Source: Hexactinellida sp. DTS-2022 (taxonomy: Eukaryota; Porifera; Hexactinellida). Taken from it: a stretch of DNA of 64,000 bases. The notes beneath the pieces are model-generated. The model saw nothing but the letters and a program-made list of their open reading frames with translations, searched no databases and was not told where the DNA came from. Location of the stretch: positions 3,348,001-3,412,000 of the forward strand of contig JAPNXP010000002.1 in the NCBI GenBank assembly GCA_028753945.1, written 5' to 3'. Below are positions 1 to 12,309 of this stretch, piece by piece. How positions within the stretch are numbered: position 1 is the first letter of the stretch; each line of letters opens with the position of its first letter. Position numbers and translations under genes: made by a program.

Positions 1-68
1 ACAGAGATCCTATCTCATTACTCGAGGAAACAGCTGATGGGTTTGGTATTGAGCTTACGTTGTATTAA
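1..68 (+). pseudogene. 3' end of LRR gene, left-arm copy (partial)
   Basis: The first 68 bases encode the last ~21 codons of a leucine-rich-repeat protein, ending in TAA after residues reading GFGIELTLY. The same end lies on the opposite strand at 13232, inside the right arm of the inverted duplication. The rest of this copy lies before the window, so whether it is intact cannot be judged; it is listed as pseudogene only because its sister is broken. The two copies are oriented tail to tail. Confidence 0.6.
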
Positions 69-990
69 CTTATCATTTCTGCTAATAAGGTTTGTATTCA
101 CTTTATTATCTGTTAATAAAGTCTACTCTACTTAATCGAGTGTCTTTGGTCCGAGGATAATATGACAAGATTGGGCGGAGAAGTAGATAAATCGAAAATC
201 TATTATTTAGAGGTACCTATTTATTCGTATAAGTATAATGACAGAATATGAATAGAATATGCTAGAATATCTATATTATCTGCACGAGTGAAACATAAAT
301 GCATTTAGGAGTCACAATGCATGTAGTGACAATCTAACCTCTTAATTAGTTTTGTCAGCGAATATTTTACAAATTAAAGAAAATATTGGCAATATTACCA
401 AATTTAAACTTGAATAACATAACTTTAACTAAATTAACAGCTAATCTATTGTCTTTGCTAAAATATTTTGTATTTGCAACTATTATTCCATAAAATTTAC
501 TCTATTAAGCAGTTGAGTCCATTAATCGGCGAAGTTGAATGCATTTGTATATCAACTTTATATAGTTTGTTGTTGTTACAACATTCTAAACCGAATTTCC
601 TTGTAACTCTAAGTGATATTTAACTTCCAATAACAGTTCTAGAAGAGCTATTAACCACTGAATCTATATTTACCTAACAACTGTTATATAGATAGTTATT
701 AGCCACTTGGTTAACCACTCCCTCTGTTTGATACCTTCTCTGTCTCCTCTAGACTACACCTCGTATTCCTCTCCTCTCCAGTCTCCCTCTCGTTCTCATC
801 TGTTTATTCGTATTTGGAACTAACTTTAGTGTTTATTTGTGTATTCTCTTGTTTGTACTTATCAATAAACACTCTTTCAATTGAATTGTGTTCGATCTTA
901 CTGAGTCTGCTTTCATTAATGCAATCCTTTACATAACTAAACTTTACATCTATGTACTTGAATCTGCTTAAATATCAGTTTTCACTTATA

Positions 991-1075
991 CAGTGAATTG
1001 CTTTATTAGCAACATTGCTCTATTAGCAACCAAATTTCATGCAAAATAGGAGGGGCTAATAAAGCAATTCCACTG
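991..1075. mobile_element. 85-bp pogo-type MITE (left arm)
   Basis: Almost pure terminal inverted repeat: starts CAGTGAATTGCTTTATTAGC, ends in the reverse complement GCTAATAAAGCAATTCCACTG, and is flanked by TA on both sides. The CAGT ends and TA duplication are typical of pogo/Tigger elements. The same element sits at 12225-12309 in the right arm, so it was present before the duplication. Confidence 0.85.
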
Positions 1076-1923
1076 TAATTAAATCTAATTCCTTATATAG
1101 TATCTGTTTTGGGACTTACATACGAATTATTTCCATTATTTGCAACTTACTGAGTCTACTCTATAGAATACTTTAACAAAGGACTGTAAGCTGTCAGCTA
1201 GGGCCCTGGTACTTGGATCAATTGTGTACTTATTGATATTTCGTAATCCGCTAATGCTAGACACTGGAAATGTATTATTGTCTTACAGGAAGTCATATTT
1301 TGGGAGTCCATCAGTCATATTGCATCATCTCAAATATTTGTGGAATGTGATTTTTGCGGTTTTCACACCATTTCCATGTACGTATGGTAATAATCTCAAG
1401 TTCTCTACTTCATTTAGAGTTAGACATAAGAAATGTATTATTGTCGAATAGGAAGTCTATGGTCTACTCTAAAACAATCACTGGACTAAGTATACGTTAA
1501 TGCTAATGTAATCACCACACATTCCAAATCTATATATTGGATGGATTGGACGTGTTTTTGGCTATTAGAAAGAACCTATTTGACAGAACCAAACCCGTAT
1601 AAGCGAAATCTTAACATTTGCACGTTAACTCTAACTAACAGCATTACAAATGGTTTCACTGCCCATAACTCGATACAAATCCAATTCTAACTCAATTGTT
1701 ATTATTTGTAACAGCGACGTTAGTCACGAGAGCTCAAGTGTGGAATCTGAAGTTAATATAATAGCTGTTTCTCTGGGAATAGGCAGAGCATTAATCGCTT
1801 CTCAAACTTGGAAAGTGGAGCGAACCTAAATTTAATTGTAGCCAGCTTCCGTCGTCGTAAATGGAGCGCTCTTTTTCGGTTCCTTTGTACTATCAATAGG
1901 GGCATTATTCGTTAGAAACAATA

Positions 1924-2470
1924 CAGTGTACTCCGCTTAATTGGGACACCGGTTAATCGGGACAGCCGCTTAATTGGGACAACTCCCCAAGAACAGAATC
2001 CTTTCCATAGATGCTAATACAAAAATATTCGGTTAATCGGGACAAACTTCGCTTAATTGTGACAAAATCAACAAATTGGGTACAAAATTGTGCTCGAAAA
2101 ATATAAAGTTAATATTGATCAAAACAAATTTAAATAATCTTGGTCAATTCTCATTAAGGCATGACAAAATATCTAAATAGGGCCAATTATATTATTTAAT
2201 TGTGTAAATCGAAATTCACATGGGATTATGAACTTTGGTTCAGGCATAATTTAAAACGGTCCACAGAATATTAAGGGTCATACTATGCGTTTGAGTAGAA
2301 TCAAGTTTCCGCAGGCATTGGTGGAATAGTTATAACATGTTTAAAACTAAAATTGTTGTAAATCGTAGGTAGATCACTACTTTACAGAATATTTTCGGTT
2401 AATTGGGATCTCCGCTTAATTGGGACAAGAGGCCTGGAATAAACGTGTCCCAATTAAGCGGAGTAGACTG
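1924..2470. mobile_element. 547-bp pogo-type MITE, absent from the other arm
   Basis: Ends are CAGTGTACTCCGCTTAATTG and its complement CAATTAAGCGGAGTAGACTG, flanked by TA. The right arm near 11380 reads straight through with a single TA, giving a perfect empty site. Several further GCTTAATTGGGAC-like motifs occur inside each end. A second copy of the family is at 9729-10274. No coding capacity. Confidence 0.93.
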
Positions 2471-2565
2471 TATATGAAAAGGTTTCTACCATATTAATTA
2501 TCAATTAATGCACTCATACTGTATTTGCCAACCTAAGATAGCTAAATCCCGTCACTTTCAGACTA

Positions 2566-2730
2566 CAGTAGAACCTCGTTAGTACGAACACGGTTAATAC
2601 CTATGTCCGGATAAGACGAACAAACAGTTCCACAAAAACAGGTTCCTACAATGGCTATTCAATGGGTATTAATCTGGATAAAGCGAACAATTTACCTTCT
2701 GTCTGTATTCGTATTAACGAGGTTCCACTG
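2566..2730. mobile_element. 165-bp pogo-type MITE (left arm)
   Basis: Ends CAGTAGAACCTCGTTAGTAC and AACGAGGTTCCACTG, TA on both sides. Matched by 11118-11282 in the right arm, so older than the duplication. The CAGTGGAACC-type end resembles the full Tigger element at 60265. Confidence 0.85.
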
Positions 2731-4082
2731 TACTTTAATTTATAAGTTTTCGCTCACTCGGTGTTTATATGAAGGCCTAACATTAAATTGAGAAATGGCT
2801 TATACTGCCTGACCATGATATACAGTCTGCTTACCCAATGCTTGCGTTGTTATTTGAATATTTCTAAAGTTGCTGGTTATTAATTGTGCGAGAGATCATA
2901 CACTTTCCAAATTAGCCAACTGATCAATAGAACCTTTCAAAAGTAGTCGATAACATAGGACTATGATCCAGAAATTAGTTAAATTAACTTTACTAATACG
3001 TCCAAGAAAACAAAATAATCTCCTTATTAGGCAGAATATGTTAACACTAAATCTTAATAGAAGTCCACCATCTTACGTTATTAAATTAGAGACGAAATGA
3101 ATATTCGAAATGAAACCAAGTAATTATCCAGGATCGCGACACGCTCCTTTGGAGTATGATTAGGAAAATAATTGATTAGGAGCGGGAAAATTTGGATTCC
3201 TAGCCTAAACTGTAACATTAATTTGTTATTTAGGCGTATGAAATTGGATCAAACCAGGATTAGGAGCATATTTACAAATGGCATTGAATGAAACGAATAT
3301 TCGAAATGCAACGAATGCATTTTCGAATATTCGATCGTTGAGATGGCAAATAGTCCAGCCGCTTACAACAATAATCATGCATTTTTACATAGAATTTTCA
3401 GACTTTGTAGGTTTGTTCTTTCATGCAAATAGTGTATTTTTGGATATACTAGTGCCAACTCCAAATTCCAATGTGTCGGCCACAATTGACAACTTAAGGG
3501 ACACATTTTGAAGCTGTTAGAACTCATCTAACTACCTCAAATCAAGTCCAATCCAATTTCTATGCCGATATTCGTAATCAACATTAAATTTTGCGTCATT
3601 TAAGTGGTCACCTGAGACATTTTTTCCTTGACGACGCTGGAATGTTGTAGGAATTTAACAACATTCCAATCTCAAATTTTTTCTAAGCCTATCGAGTGAC
3701 ACCTTGTTCGACTCCACTCAGCTTCCTGAAGCTAGTTAGACACATGTGGACCCTCTCAAAAGTCATTTGATGCAATTATACTGTTCTGACATTTGTTCCG
3801 GGTGCAAAATGGTTCTCTTCGGTACCATTTTGTCATCAATTGTTCATTTAACAAATTTGTTCCGGGATGTTAATCATTTCTATGGGTTTGTCTATTCCAT
3901 AGCAAATTCGTTCCGGCTTAATTTATACCAGTAATCACACTTAGACGGGTTCCTTATGCGACACTTAAGTAACATTTATGTAGTCACCACCCTTGCTTAG
4001 TAACATTATATTAAAAACCATGCATCCTCGGCTTCTGGGAATTAGTAAATTTGTGTACTATCCTACGTACTAATTGAATTAA

Positions 4083-4955
4083 GGTTCAGGTATACTCTAG
4101 AGCACTTCTACCAAAACTATTTACCCGAATTAATTAAATTTTTACAGCGGATTTACTTCATCTTCTAACCGGCAAAAATGCAATAATATTCGATCTTGGT
4201 AACTCAGTGAAAAATATTTTTTCTAGAAAATCGTATTTTGCGGAACGGATAGGTTTTACCTGCTAATGATTAGGAGTAGATTGTTGCTGCATTGCATTAA
4301 GAAACTCCTAAACTATCATATGAGTGCAAGAATTCTTTTAATCACGTATGAATCAAATTTTTCATCAATAAATGTGGACATCACTTTTTTCATCATCAAT
4401 AAATTAAATAAAAATAAAAATAAAAGTTAAAAATGAAATCGCTGCACTCATATGATAGAACTAATTGAGATCTGTCCAAAACCGTTGAGATTTTGTATCT
4501 AGGTGGTATATGAGTCATAATATGACTTCCGCAATGGCAATAATTGTGTTTGGAGATAGCGAGGTTTGAAAAAAAGTGTCCCCTATGGCAGTGGCTTAGG
4601 TAGAGGACACTAAAAAGTCTGTATCATTGAGGGTTTTCAATGTTCTTCCATAATATTTGAAATTAAGATGCGATATATGCTGTTCTATCCAAATATAAGA
4701 TAAAACCTATATGTGGCAATGTCCCGAAATTATCAAGTTTCCATGGTATACTGCAACCGGCAACCAAAACCAGAACCCAAATATTTCTTTCAAAACTCGA
4801 AGTGAGTCAAACTGGAGAAATAATTGGAATTTTTCTTTGAAATTTCGTCAAAGTCCACATGGGTATCCACACAATCCGAAAATGCAATAAAAACGATATT
4901 TACCATAGTTTGGGGTTTATCGAAATTTTGGGATTTTGTAGAGTATACCTGAACC
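4083..4955 (+). mobile_element. TTAA-flanked MITE, family GGTTCAGG, copy 1
   Basis: Begins GGTTCAGGTATACTCTAGAG and ends with the complement TAGAGTATACCTGAACC, with TTAA on each side (4079-4082 and 4956-4959). A TTAA target is characteristic of piggyBac-type elements, but no transposase is present, so the superfamily is inferred. A near-identical copy in the other orientation is at 44476-45349, and a much older relative lies around 27060-27715. Confidence 0.88.
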
Positions 4956-4959
4956 TTAA

Positions 4960-5657
4960 GGTTCAGGTATACTCTAGAGCACTTCTACCAAAAATATTTA
5001 CCTCATTTACTTGAAATTTTTACTGCGGATTTGAATCATCCTTCTATTTGCAAAAATGCAATAATATTTCAATGACAAGTAACTGGGAAATTTTAGGTTT
5101 TCAAATTTTACTCATTTGTGTAAGAGATTTTTTAGTAATAATGAACCTTACAAAAGTAAATACTGTTTAAATGCGTTTATCTATATCTTGTTTATCCTGC
5201 ATCGTCTGGGATTGTTCAAATTTAATATATTTTTAATTTTCTTGATTATTACGTGATGTCAACTTTTTAATCGAAATTTTCCTATTAAAAATCCGCAAAG
5301 CTCTGCAAATATTTCTAATTTAATAAATCGCAAACGTTACAGGATGGATCTAGACGAGATCTATCCGAAACCGTTGAGATTTCGATTCTACGTGCAAAAC
5401 TGAAAAAGTTTCTTATCTACACAAATCTGAATATGTTAGTTTTGCGATAGCGGGTTTAAAAAAAAAAAATTACATCAATTATTCCTAGATTGAGGTGACC
5501 AAAGTGTGTTAAACTGGAAAAATAATAGGAATTCTTCTTAGAAATCTCTTGAGAGTACTTATTGGTATCAATACAATCCAAAAATGCAATAAAAGAGAGA
5601 TAGACAATGATTTGGATTTTATCTAAATTTTCGAATTTTGTAGAGTATACCTGAACC
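4960..5657 (+). mobile_element. TTAA-flanked MITE, family GGTTCAGG, copy 2 (tandem)
   Basis: Same terminal repeats as the element just before it, same orientation, and the two share the single TTAA at 4956-4959; the far TTAA is 5658-5661. The interior differs from copy 1 and belongs to the subfamily seen at 45627-46030. The long open frame at 5456-5752 is non-coding by context. Confidence 0.87.
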
Positions 5658-5700
5658 TTAACCTTAGAAATAGACCTTATAGTCTCAGGATTTCGAATTA

Positions 5701-6100
5701 CAGTACATATTGGATATAGTGATAATGGTGGGGACATCTGATTAGTGGCCAAATTATCACTATATCCAATCTATCAAAAACCCATTATATCACTATATCC
5801 ACTGTATCACCGCATCTCATATATGACTGTATACATTGTCAATACTTATATTCTGAAAAGAATAATCAAATTCCTTATCAAATTCAAGTGGTAACGATAT
5901 TTATACTGAAGAATATGAAATTATGGGGTCCAAAGAAGGTCAAAAATCCAATATTCTTGCGTAATCTGTACACAAATTATCACTATATCCAATAATGATA
6001 TCACTATAACCAATAAAATTTGTTTGGGATTTGCTCGGGGACTCACCTAAAGCTGCAAAATCATCACTATATCCAATATCACTATATCTATTATGTACTG
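5701..6100. mobile_element. 400-bp pogo-type MITE with sub-terminal repeats
   Basis: Ends CAGTACATATTGGATATAGTG and ATATCTATTATGTACTG between TA dinucleotides. The motif TATCACTATATCCAA recurs at least four times inside (around 5757, 5785, 5985 and 6062), a sub-terminal repetition that may be transposase binding sites. Confidence 0.82.
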
Positions 6101-6148
6101 TAGATGTTATCCAATCTCGTGATTATTAATACAAGGTATGTATCAGAT

Positions 6149-6247
6149 CCGGTGGAAGCAGTTATAGCGGTCAGGCCATGGCTTTACCGGCCTAACTAGT
6201 GATGTATGAGTGGTTAGGCCATTGGCCTGACCGCTTCTGCCGGCCCT
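6149..6247. repeat. Short fold-back repeat
   Basis: GGTGGAAGCAGTTATAGCGG followed by GTCAGGCCA pairs with TGGCCTGACCGCTTCTGCCGG about 60 bases downstream, giving ~35-bp arms. Probably a tiny MITE; no clear target duplication seen. Confidence 0.6.
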
Positions 6248-6295
6248 GTGTATGATATTTACTGGATTATTGTTAAATATAGTCGTCTTTATTAT

Positions 6296-6736
6296 CAGGG
6301 GCGGAGCCAGCCTTGGCGACCTAGGGGCGCCAAGGGGCTCCACATTTTCTATAATTTGTGACATTATTTAAAATTATGTCAATGAATACATTGGTAGAGG
6401 TTGGTTGATAAAATTATATTGTATGGTTGTTATGGTTGTTCAAACACCCAGGGTCGTGACTTCTTTTAGACAATTGTTAGTTAACCTAAACATATTCTAA
6501 ATGTGAACAACCATAGTCTTGCATTTATCTGTTTGTTATTTCTATTTAGTAGCATTCATAGTTATAACTTTGGAGAAGATTATTCTATTAATCCTTAACA
6601 TGTCGTCCTAATCAAAATTTATGTTTATGATATTTTGATGTTGAATTAATTGAAAATTGGCGCCCCCTAAGGGGGCTCCAATATTTTCACAAGGGGCGCC
6701 ATGGCGCCCCTTGGAGCCACCCTGGAGCCGCCCCTG
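6296..6736. mobile_element. hAT-type MITE with GC-rich ends
   Basis: Starts CAGGGGCGGAGCCAGCC, ends GGAGCCGCCCCTG. Flanks TTTATTAT and TTTATTTA agree at 6 of 8 positions, consistent with an old 8-bp hAT duplication. The GGGGCGCC-rich ends stand out against the AT-rich surroundings. Confidence 0.72.
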
Positions 6737-6815
6737 TTTATTTACTAGCTTGATTCTTAAACAGTAAGTATGAAAACGAATTTCGCATTTACAAATTTTT
6801 CTTATCATATGAATA

Positions 6816-7137
6816 CAGTAAACTCTCGTTATAACGAAGTGCTTGTGACCTGTAAATTCTTCGTTATATCCTTGGTTGCCAATCCAATCCAATCGATAAA
6901 AATCGAAGCAAACCAATCGACAATCCAATCGATGAAAAATGCAGCAATCCAACCGATAATCCAATCGATGAAAAATGCAGCAATCGGCAATCGAAAATCT
7001 TCTCGATTGCATTGGATTGGCAACCCTGGTTATATCCGGATATTCGTTATAAGCGGATAATAATTAATGCATTTAGTGCTCCATTAATAAGCGGGTATTT
7101 GGTTATATCCGAGTTCGTTATAACGGGAGTTCACCTG
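6816..7137. mobile_element. Pogo-type MITE carrying a nested fold-back
   Basis: Outer ends CAGTAAACTCTCGTTATAAC and GTTATAACGGGAGTTCACCTG between TA dinucleotides. Within it 6879-7026 is a second inverted repeat (GGTTGCCAATCCAATCCAATC against GATTGCATTGGATTGGCAACC) containing direct repeats of AATCCAATCGATGAAAAATG. Open frames here on both strands are repeat artefacts. Confidence 0.8.
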
Positions 7138-7852
7138 TATTTATTGTTGCTGTTATAGAATAATCAAAAAGTTGATAAATTCGAAATGCACATACGTAGA
7201 GGCCAGCTTTCAACGGGGTAATAGGTAGACAAGGATGAGATTTCCAATTTAGAATCGGAATATTTCTAAAATGATATTCATTGTTGTCTTTGACACTTTG
7301 TGGCAAATAGGATAGCAAGTTGTCAAGTATTATACTTCGCCTAAAGACTAGCCTTCGACAAATATACTGGTTAATACATTTGCTGAATAGAACTTGTTTC
7401 CTGGCAAATAAGAAAATGTTTGTTGTTAAGTTGAATCAACTAATAATGAGCCATAATTTAATGATTAAACGAGAGCGCTGCGCGTTGCGGTTGAGTGATC
7501 TTACAATTGAGATTTTGAATACTTAGTCAATATTCTAACTGTTGTTAGGTCAATTAAACCCTTTGTTCCCTGGGGTAAAAGGTATAAATAGAAAATACCA
7601 TTTCAATTCAATTGAAATTTAATTGAAATTTAATTTAGTTTCAGTTTGACATTCACATACCGCGGCAACGAAGGGGTATATACGTATGTACCATAATCCA
7701 GAAAAACTATTAACAAATGAAGTATTGAAACCTGGGATTTAGAAAGAATTCCCGGGATTCAAATGCCAGAAAGATATCCGGGCTCGGGATTCTAACCCCT
7801 ATTTACATAAAAATATATTTGTATTTGCCTTCTATTTGGTAAACTTGGTTTA
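7138..7852. other. Unannotated spacer between MITE and right arm
   Basis: About 700 bp of AT-rich sequence with no gene or repeat that I recognise. The open frame at 7320-7526 has no ATG and no family resemblance. Confidence 0.5.
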
Positions 7853-8681
7853 AAGTGTTACTTAAGTGTTGCATAAGGAACCCCTCTAAGTGTGATTACT
7901 GGTATAATTTAAACCGGAACGAATTTGCTATGGAATAGACAAACCCATAGAAATGATTAACACTTTAAATTTAGCTCGGAGCTAATTTGTTAAATGAACA
8001 ATTTATGACAAATTGGTACCGAATAGAACCATTTTGCAGCCGGAACAAATGTCAAAACAGTTCAATTGCACCAAATGACTTTTGAGAGGGTCCACATGTG
8101 TCTAACTAGCTTCAGGAAGCTGAGTGGAGTCGAACAAGGAGTCACTCGATAGGCTTAGAATAAAATTTGAGATTGGAATGTTGTTAAATTCCTACAACAT
8201 TCCAGCGTCGTCAAGGAAAAAATGTCTCAGGTGACCACTTAAATGACGCAAAATTTAATGTTGATTACGAATATCGGCATAGAAATTGGATTGGACTTGA
8301 TTTGAGGAAGTTAGATGAGTTCTAACAGCTTCAAAATGTGTCCCTTAAGTGGTCAATTGTGGCCGACACATTGGAATTTGGAGTTGGCACTACACTAACC
8401 GGCCAAAAGTATTTGAACAGCAATAATTTGTATTTATACATTCAAGCCTCTAGCAGCATAATAGCATTAGTAGATACATCAACACTGCTATTTACATAAA
8501 ACGATAAATAAAGTGTAATAAAATAGCAATTGTTTTGAATTTAAAATATATATGGAGGTGTTAAACTCATTAACTATATAATTAGCTAATTAATTATATT
8601 ATTTCCCATTATAAAGATTGAATGTGAATATCGAAGTTCTGATTCCAGATTTGAATTCCACAAGATCGAATTACTCTAGTT

Positions 8682-9561
8682 CAGTGGCGGATTAACTGCA
8701 CTTGGGGCCTGAGGCTAATTGCCTTTGAGGCCCCTCTTAAATACTGACACATTTCTTGCTAATCTATCAGTTGCTATATATAACACCGATTATGTGCATA
8801 TTAATTTCCTGGACAAGCGAGCGAGAAAACTTTGGCAGGTGTACAGGGATTTTGGCCAATGTACAGGGATATACTTAAATAGGTTGGCAGGTAGGTATTA
8901 AGTTAAGGAATCAAATGAAGTGTTCCTTCCTTGCTTGCAAATTCATGATTACGTCATGAAGAAACTACACATTCTAGAAATAACCGGAAATTTCCAGAAT
9001 ATGATTTCACAAAAATGAGCAAATTACATTACACACTGTTGTCTCTAATAGTCCACCAGTTGGCAATTGGCCCAAAGTGGACTATTAGAGTATATGGACT
9101 ATTACAGATATATTAATAGTTGATTTAGACAAGTAAATAAGTGGACAATTAGAGATAACAGACTGTATTATAAATTACAGACAATCTTAACATTATGAGT
9201 AAATATAATTTAAGAAACCCTCATCACAGTTTATTGTACAACGACGCAGTATAATTATCTAACCGGGGGGCAGGCTGAATAGTCTAAATAGTATGGGGTT
9301 TTAGACTCATCATATTATTTGGAGGCCCCCCCAAATTATGAGGCCTGAGCAGGGGCGGTCGCAGGATCTGGCCAACCCGGGGCAAAAGAGCAGCTTTTAA
9401 TATAAATCCGGGGCATGCTCCATGTAATTATACTACCAATTGGGTTGGAATCCGGGGCAAAATATTTTGACCCGGGGCATTTGTCCCGGATGCCCCCCCC
9501 CTGGGACCGCCACTGGGCCTGAGGCTTCAGCCTCATTAGCCTCAATGATAATCCGCCACTG
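8682..9561. mobile_element. hAT-type element nested in the Tc1-like repeat
   Basis: Ends CAGTGGCGGATTAACTGC and AATCCGCCACTG; flanks CTCTAGTT and CTCTAGAT (7 of 8). GAGGCTAAT / ATTAGCCTC sub-terminal repeats follow. It contains three smaller insertions: a fragment of the TTGGCAGGT / TGTACAGGGAT family (~8800-8897), a probable TA-flanked MITE (~9033-9168), and the GC-rich MITE at 9350-9515. No transposase. Confidence 0.83.
9350..9515. mobile_element. 166-bp GC-rich hAT MITE, perfect 8-bp duplication
   Basis: CAGGGGCGGTCGCAGGATC at one end and GGGACCGCCACTG at the other, flanked by exact GGCCTGAG repeats (9342-9349 and 9516-9523). It is the innermost of three nested layers. The end of a related copy is seen at ~51890-51912. 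Confidence 0.92.
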
Positions 9562-9728
9562 CTCTAGATGCATATTTTCAAATCAATACGTTTATTTTCT
9601 ACTGAATTAAAGCCACATTCCCATTTGTGCCACTTGTGCCACAAGTGGCACGTGGCAGAACACTTGTGGAATTTCATTGATATTTTCCAAAATGACGTGA
9701 ATTCAGAATATTTTTTAGTTTATAACTA

Positions 9729-10274
9729 CAGTGTACTCCGCTTAATTGGGACACCGGTTAATCGGGACAGCCGCTTAATTGGGACAACTCCCCAAGAATC
9801 GAATCCTTTCCATAGAAGCTAATACTAAAATATTCGGTTAATCGGGACAAACTCCGCTTAATTGGGACAAAATCAACAAATTGGGTACAAAATTGTCCTC
9901 GAAAAATATCAAGTTAATATTGATCAAAACAAATTTAAATAATCTTGGTCAATTCTCATTAAGGCATGACAAAATACCTAATAGGGCCAATTTTTTTATT
10001 GAAATTGTGTAAATCGAAATTCACATGGGATTATGAACTTTGGTTCAGGCATAATTTAAAACGGTCCACAGAATATTAAGGATCATGCTATGCGTTTGAG
10101 TAGAATCAAGTTTACGCAGGATTGGTGGAATCGTTATAACATGTTTAAAACTAAAATTGTGGTAAATCGTAGGTAGATCACTACTTTGCAGAATATTTTC
10201 GGTTATTTGGGATCTCCGCTTAATTGGGACAAGAGGCCTGGAACAAACGTGTGCCAATTAAGCGGAGTAGACTG
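9729..10274. mobile_element. 546-bp pogo-type MITE, second copy
   Basis: Same family and orientation as 1924-2470, TA on both sides, a few substitutions apart. It is nested in the Tc1-like repeat, so it landed after that repeat. Confidence 0.93.
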
Positions 10275-11117
10275 TATATCACTATATTTACAGTCATTTC
10301 AGAGTATTTTAAATAACCGTTTTTAAATTACCAGACGACTATTGTGTCTACATTCAAATTCAAATTGTTCAAATACTTTTGGCTGGTTAGTGTATATCCA
10401 AAAATACACTATTTGCATGAAAGAACAAACCTACAAAGTCTGAAAATTCTATGTAAAAATGCATGATTATTGTTGTAAGCGGCTGGACTATTTGCCATCT
10501 CAACGATCGAATATTCGAAAATGCATTCGTTGCATTTCGAATATTCGTTTCATTCAATGCCATTTGTAAATATGCTCCTAATCCTGGTTTGATCCAATTT
10601 CATACGCCTAAATAACAAATTAATGTTACAGTTTAGGCTAAGAATCCAAATTTTCCCGCTCCTAATTAATTATTTTCCTAATCATACTCCAAAGGAGCGT
10701 GTCGCGATCCTGGATAATTACTTGGTTTCATTTCGAATATTCATTTCGTCTCTAATTTAATAACGTAAGATGGTGGACTTCTATTAAGATTTAGTGTTAA
10801 CATAGTATTCTGCCTAATAAGGAGATTATTTTGTTTTCTTGGACGTATTAGTAAAGTTAATTTAACTAATTTCTGGATCATAGTCCTATGTTATCGACTA
10901 CTTTTGAAAGGTTCTATTTATTGATCAGTTGGCTAATTTGGAAAGTGTATGATCTCTCGCACAATTAATAACCAGCAACTTTAGAAATATTCAAATAACA
11001 ACGCAAGCATTGGGTAAGCAGACTGTATATCATGGTCAGGCAGTATAAGCCATTTCTCAATTTAATGTTAGGACTTCATATAAACACCGAGTGAGCGAAA
11101 ACTTATAAATTAAAGTA

Positions 11118-11282
11118 CAGTGGAACCTCGTTAAGTCGAATACCGACAGAAGGTAAATTGTTCGCTTTATCCAGAGTAATACCCATTGAATAGCCATTGT
11201 AGGAACCTGTTTTTGTGGAACTGTTTGTTCGTCTTATCCGGACATAGGTATTAACCGTGTTCGTACTAACGAGGTTCTACTG
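11118..11282. mobile_element. 165-bp pogo-type MITE (right arm)
   Basis: Right-arm partner of 2566-2730, with TA flanks and CAGTGGAACCTCGTTAAGTC at its left end. It shares its site with the left arm, so it is a duplicate and not a new insertion. Confidence 0.85.
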
Positions 11283-12224
11283 TAGTCTGAAAGTGAGGGG
11301 ATTTAGCTATCTTAGGTTGGCAAATACAGTATGAGTGCATTAATTGATAATTAATATGGTAGAAACCTTTTCATATATTGTTTCTAACGAATAATGCCCC
11401 TGATTGATTGTACAAAGGAACCGAAAAAGAGCGCTCCATTTACGACGACGGAAGCTGGCTACAATTAAATTTAGGTTCGCTCCACTTTCCAAGTTTGAGA
11501 AGCGATTAATGCTCTGCCTATTCCCAGAGAAACAGCTATTATATTAACTTCAGATTCCACACTTGAGCTCTCGTGACTAACGTCGCTGTTACAAATAATA
11601 ACAATTGAGTTAGAATTGGATTTGTATCGAGTTATGGGCAGTGAAACCATTTGTAATGCTGTTAGTTAGAGTTAACGTGCAAATGTTAAGATTTCGCTTA
11701 TACGGGTTTGGTTCTGTCAAATAGGTTCTTTCTAATAGCCAAAAACACGTCCAATCCATCCAATATATAGATTTGGAATGTGTGGTGATTACATTAGCAT
11801 TAACGTATACTTAGTCCAGTGATTGTTTTAGAGTAGACCATAGACTTCCTATTCGACAATAATACATTTCTTATGTCTAACTCTAAATGAAGTAGAGAAC
11901 TTGAGATTATTACCATACGTACATGGAAATGGTGTGAAAACCGCAAAAATCACATTCCACAAATATTTGAGATGATGCAATATGACTGATGGACTCCCAA
12001 AATATGACTTCCTGTAAGACAATAATACATTTCCAGTGTCTAGCATTAGCGGATTACGAAATATCAATAAGTACACAATTGATCCAAGTACCAGGGCCCT
12101 AGCTGACAGCTTACAGTCCTTTGTTAAAGTATTCTATAGAGTAGACTCAGTAAGTTGCAAATAATGGAAATAATTCGTATGTAAGTCCCAAAACAGATAC
12201 TATATAAGGAATTAGATTTAATTA

Positions 12225-12309
12225 CAGTGGAATTGCTTTATTAGCCCCTCCTATTTTGCATGAAATTTGGTTGCTAATAGAGCAATGTTGCTAATAAAGC
12301 AATTCACTG
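12225..12309. mobile_element. 85-bp pogo-type MITE (right arm)
   Basis: Right-arm partner of 991-1075; TA flanks, ends CAGTGGAATTGCTTTATTAG and GCAATTCACTG. Confidence 0.85.

Larger units (their letters stand above)
1..3973 (+). repeat. Left arm of a large inverted duplication
   Basis: Position x pairs with about 13300-x in reverse complement from the window edge inward. Past 1924 the offset shifts by ~547 bp because of a MITE present only here, and past ~3453 by ~2 kb because of an insertion present only in the right arm. Similarity stops near 3973. Long stretches are identical, for example 1224-1451 against 11849-12076, but small indels occur, such as 4 extra bases near 10920. Apart from the LRR gene end and MITEs the arm holds no gene I can support. 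Confidence 0.93.
8393..10392. mobile_element. Tc1-like repeat with nested insertions, absent from the left arm
   Basis: Outer ends CACTAACCGGCCAAAAGTATT and AATACTTTTGGCTGGTTAGTG with TA on both sides; the left arm at ~3453 has a single TA. TA target, CACT-type ends and ~25-bp inverted repeats fit Tc1/mariner. Without nested elements (8682-9561 and 9729-10274) the body is ~570 bp and non-coding. A second, diverged copy lies reversed at ~22283-23510 and shares the CACTTGTGGCACAAGTGG palindrome. Confidence 0.85.

Noticed and set aside
1224-12076. Identical 75-codon open frames at 1224-1451 and 11849-12076
   Set aside because: They are one sequence in both arms of the inverted duplication, start with GTG and have no protein features. 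Identity reflects recent duplication, not selection.
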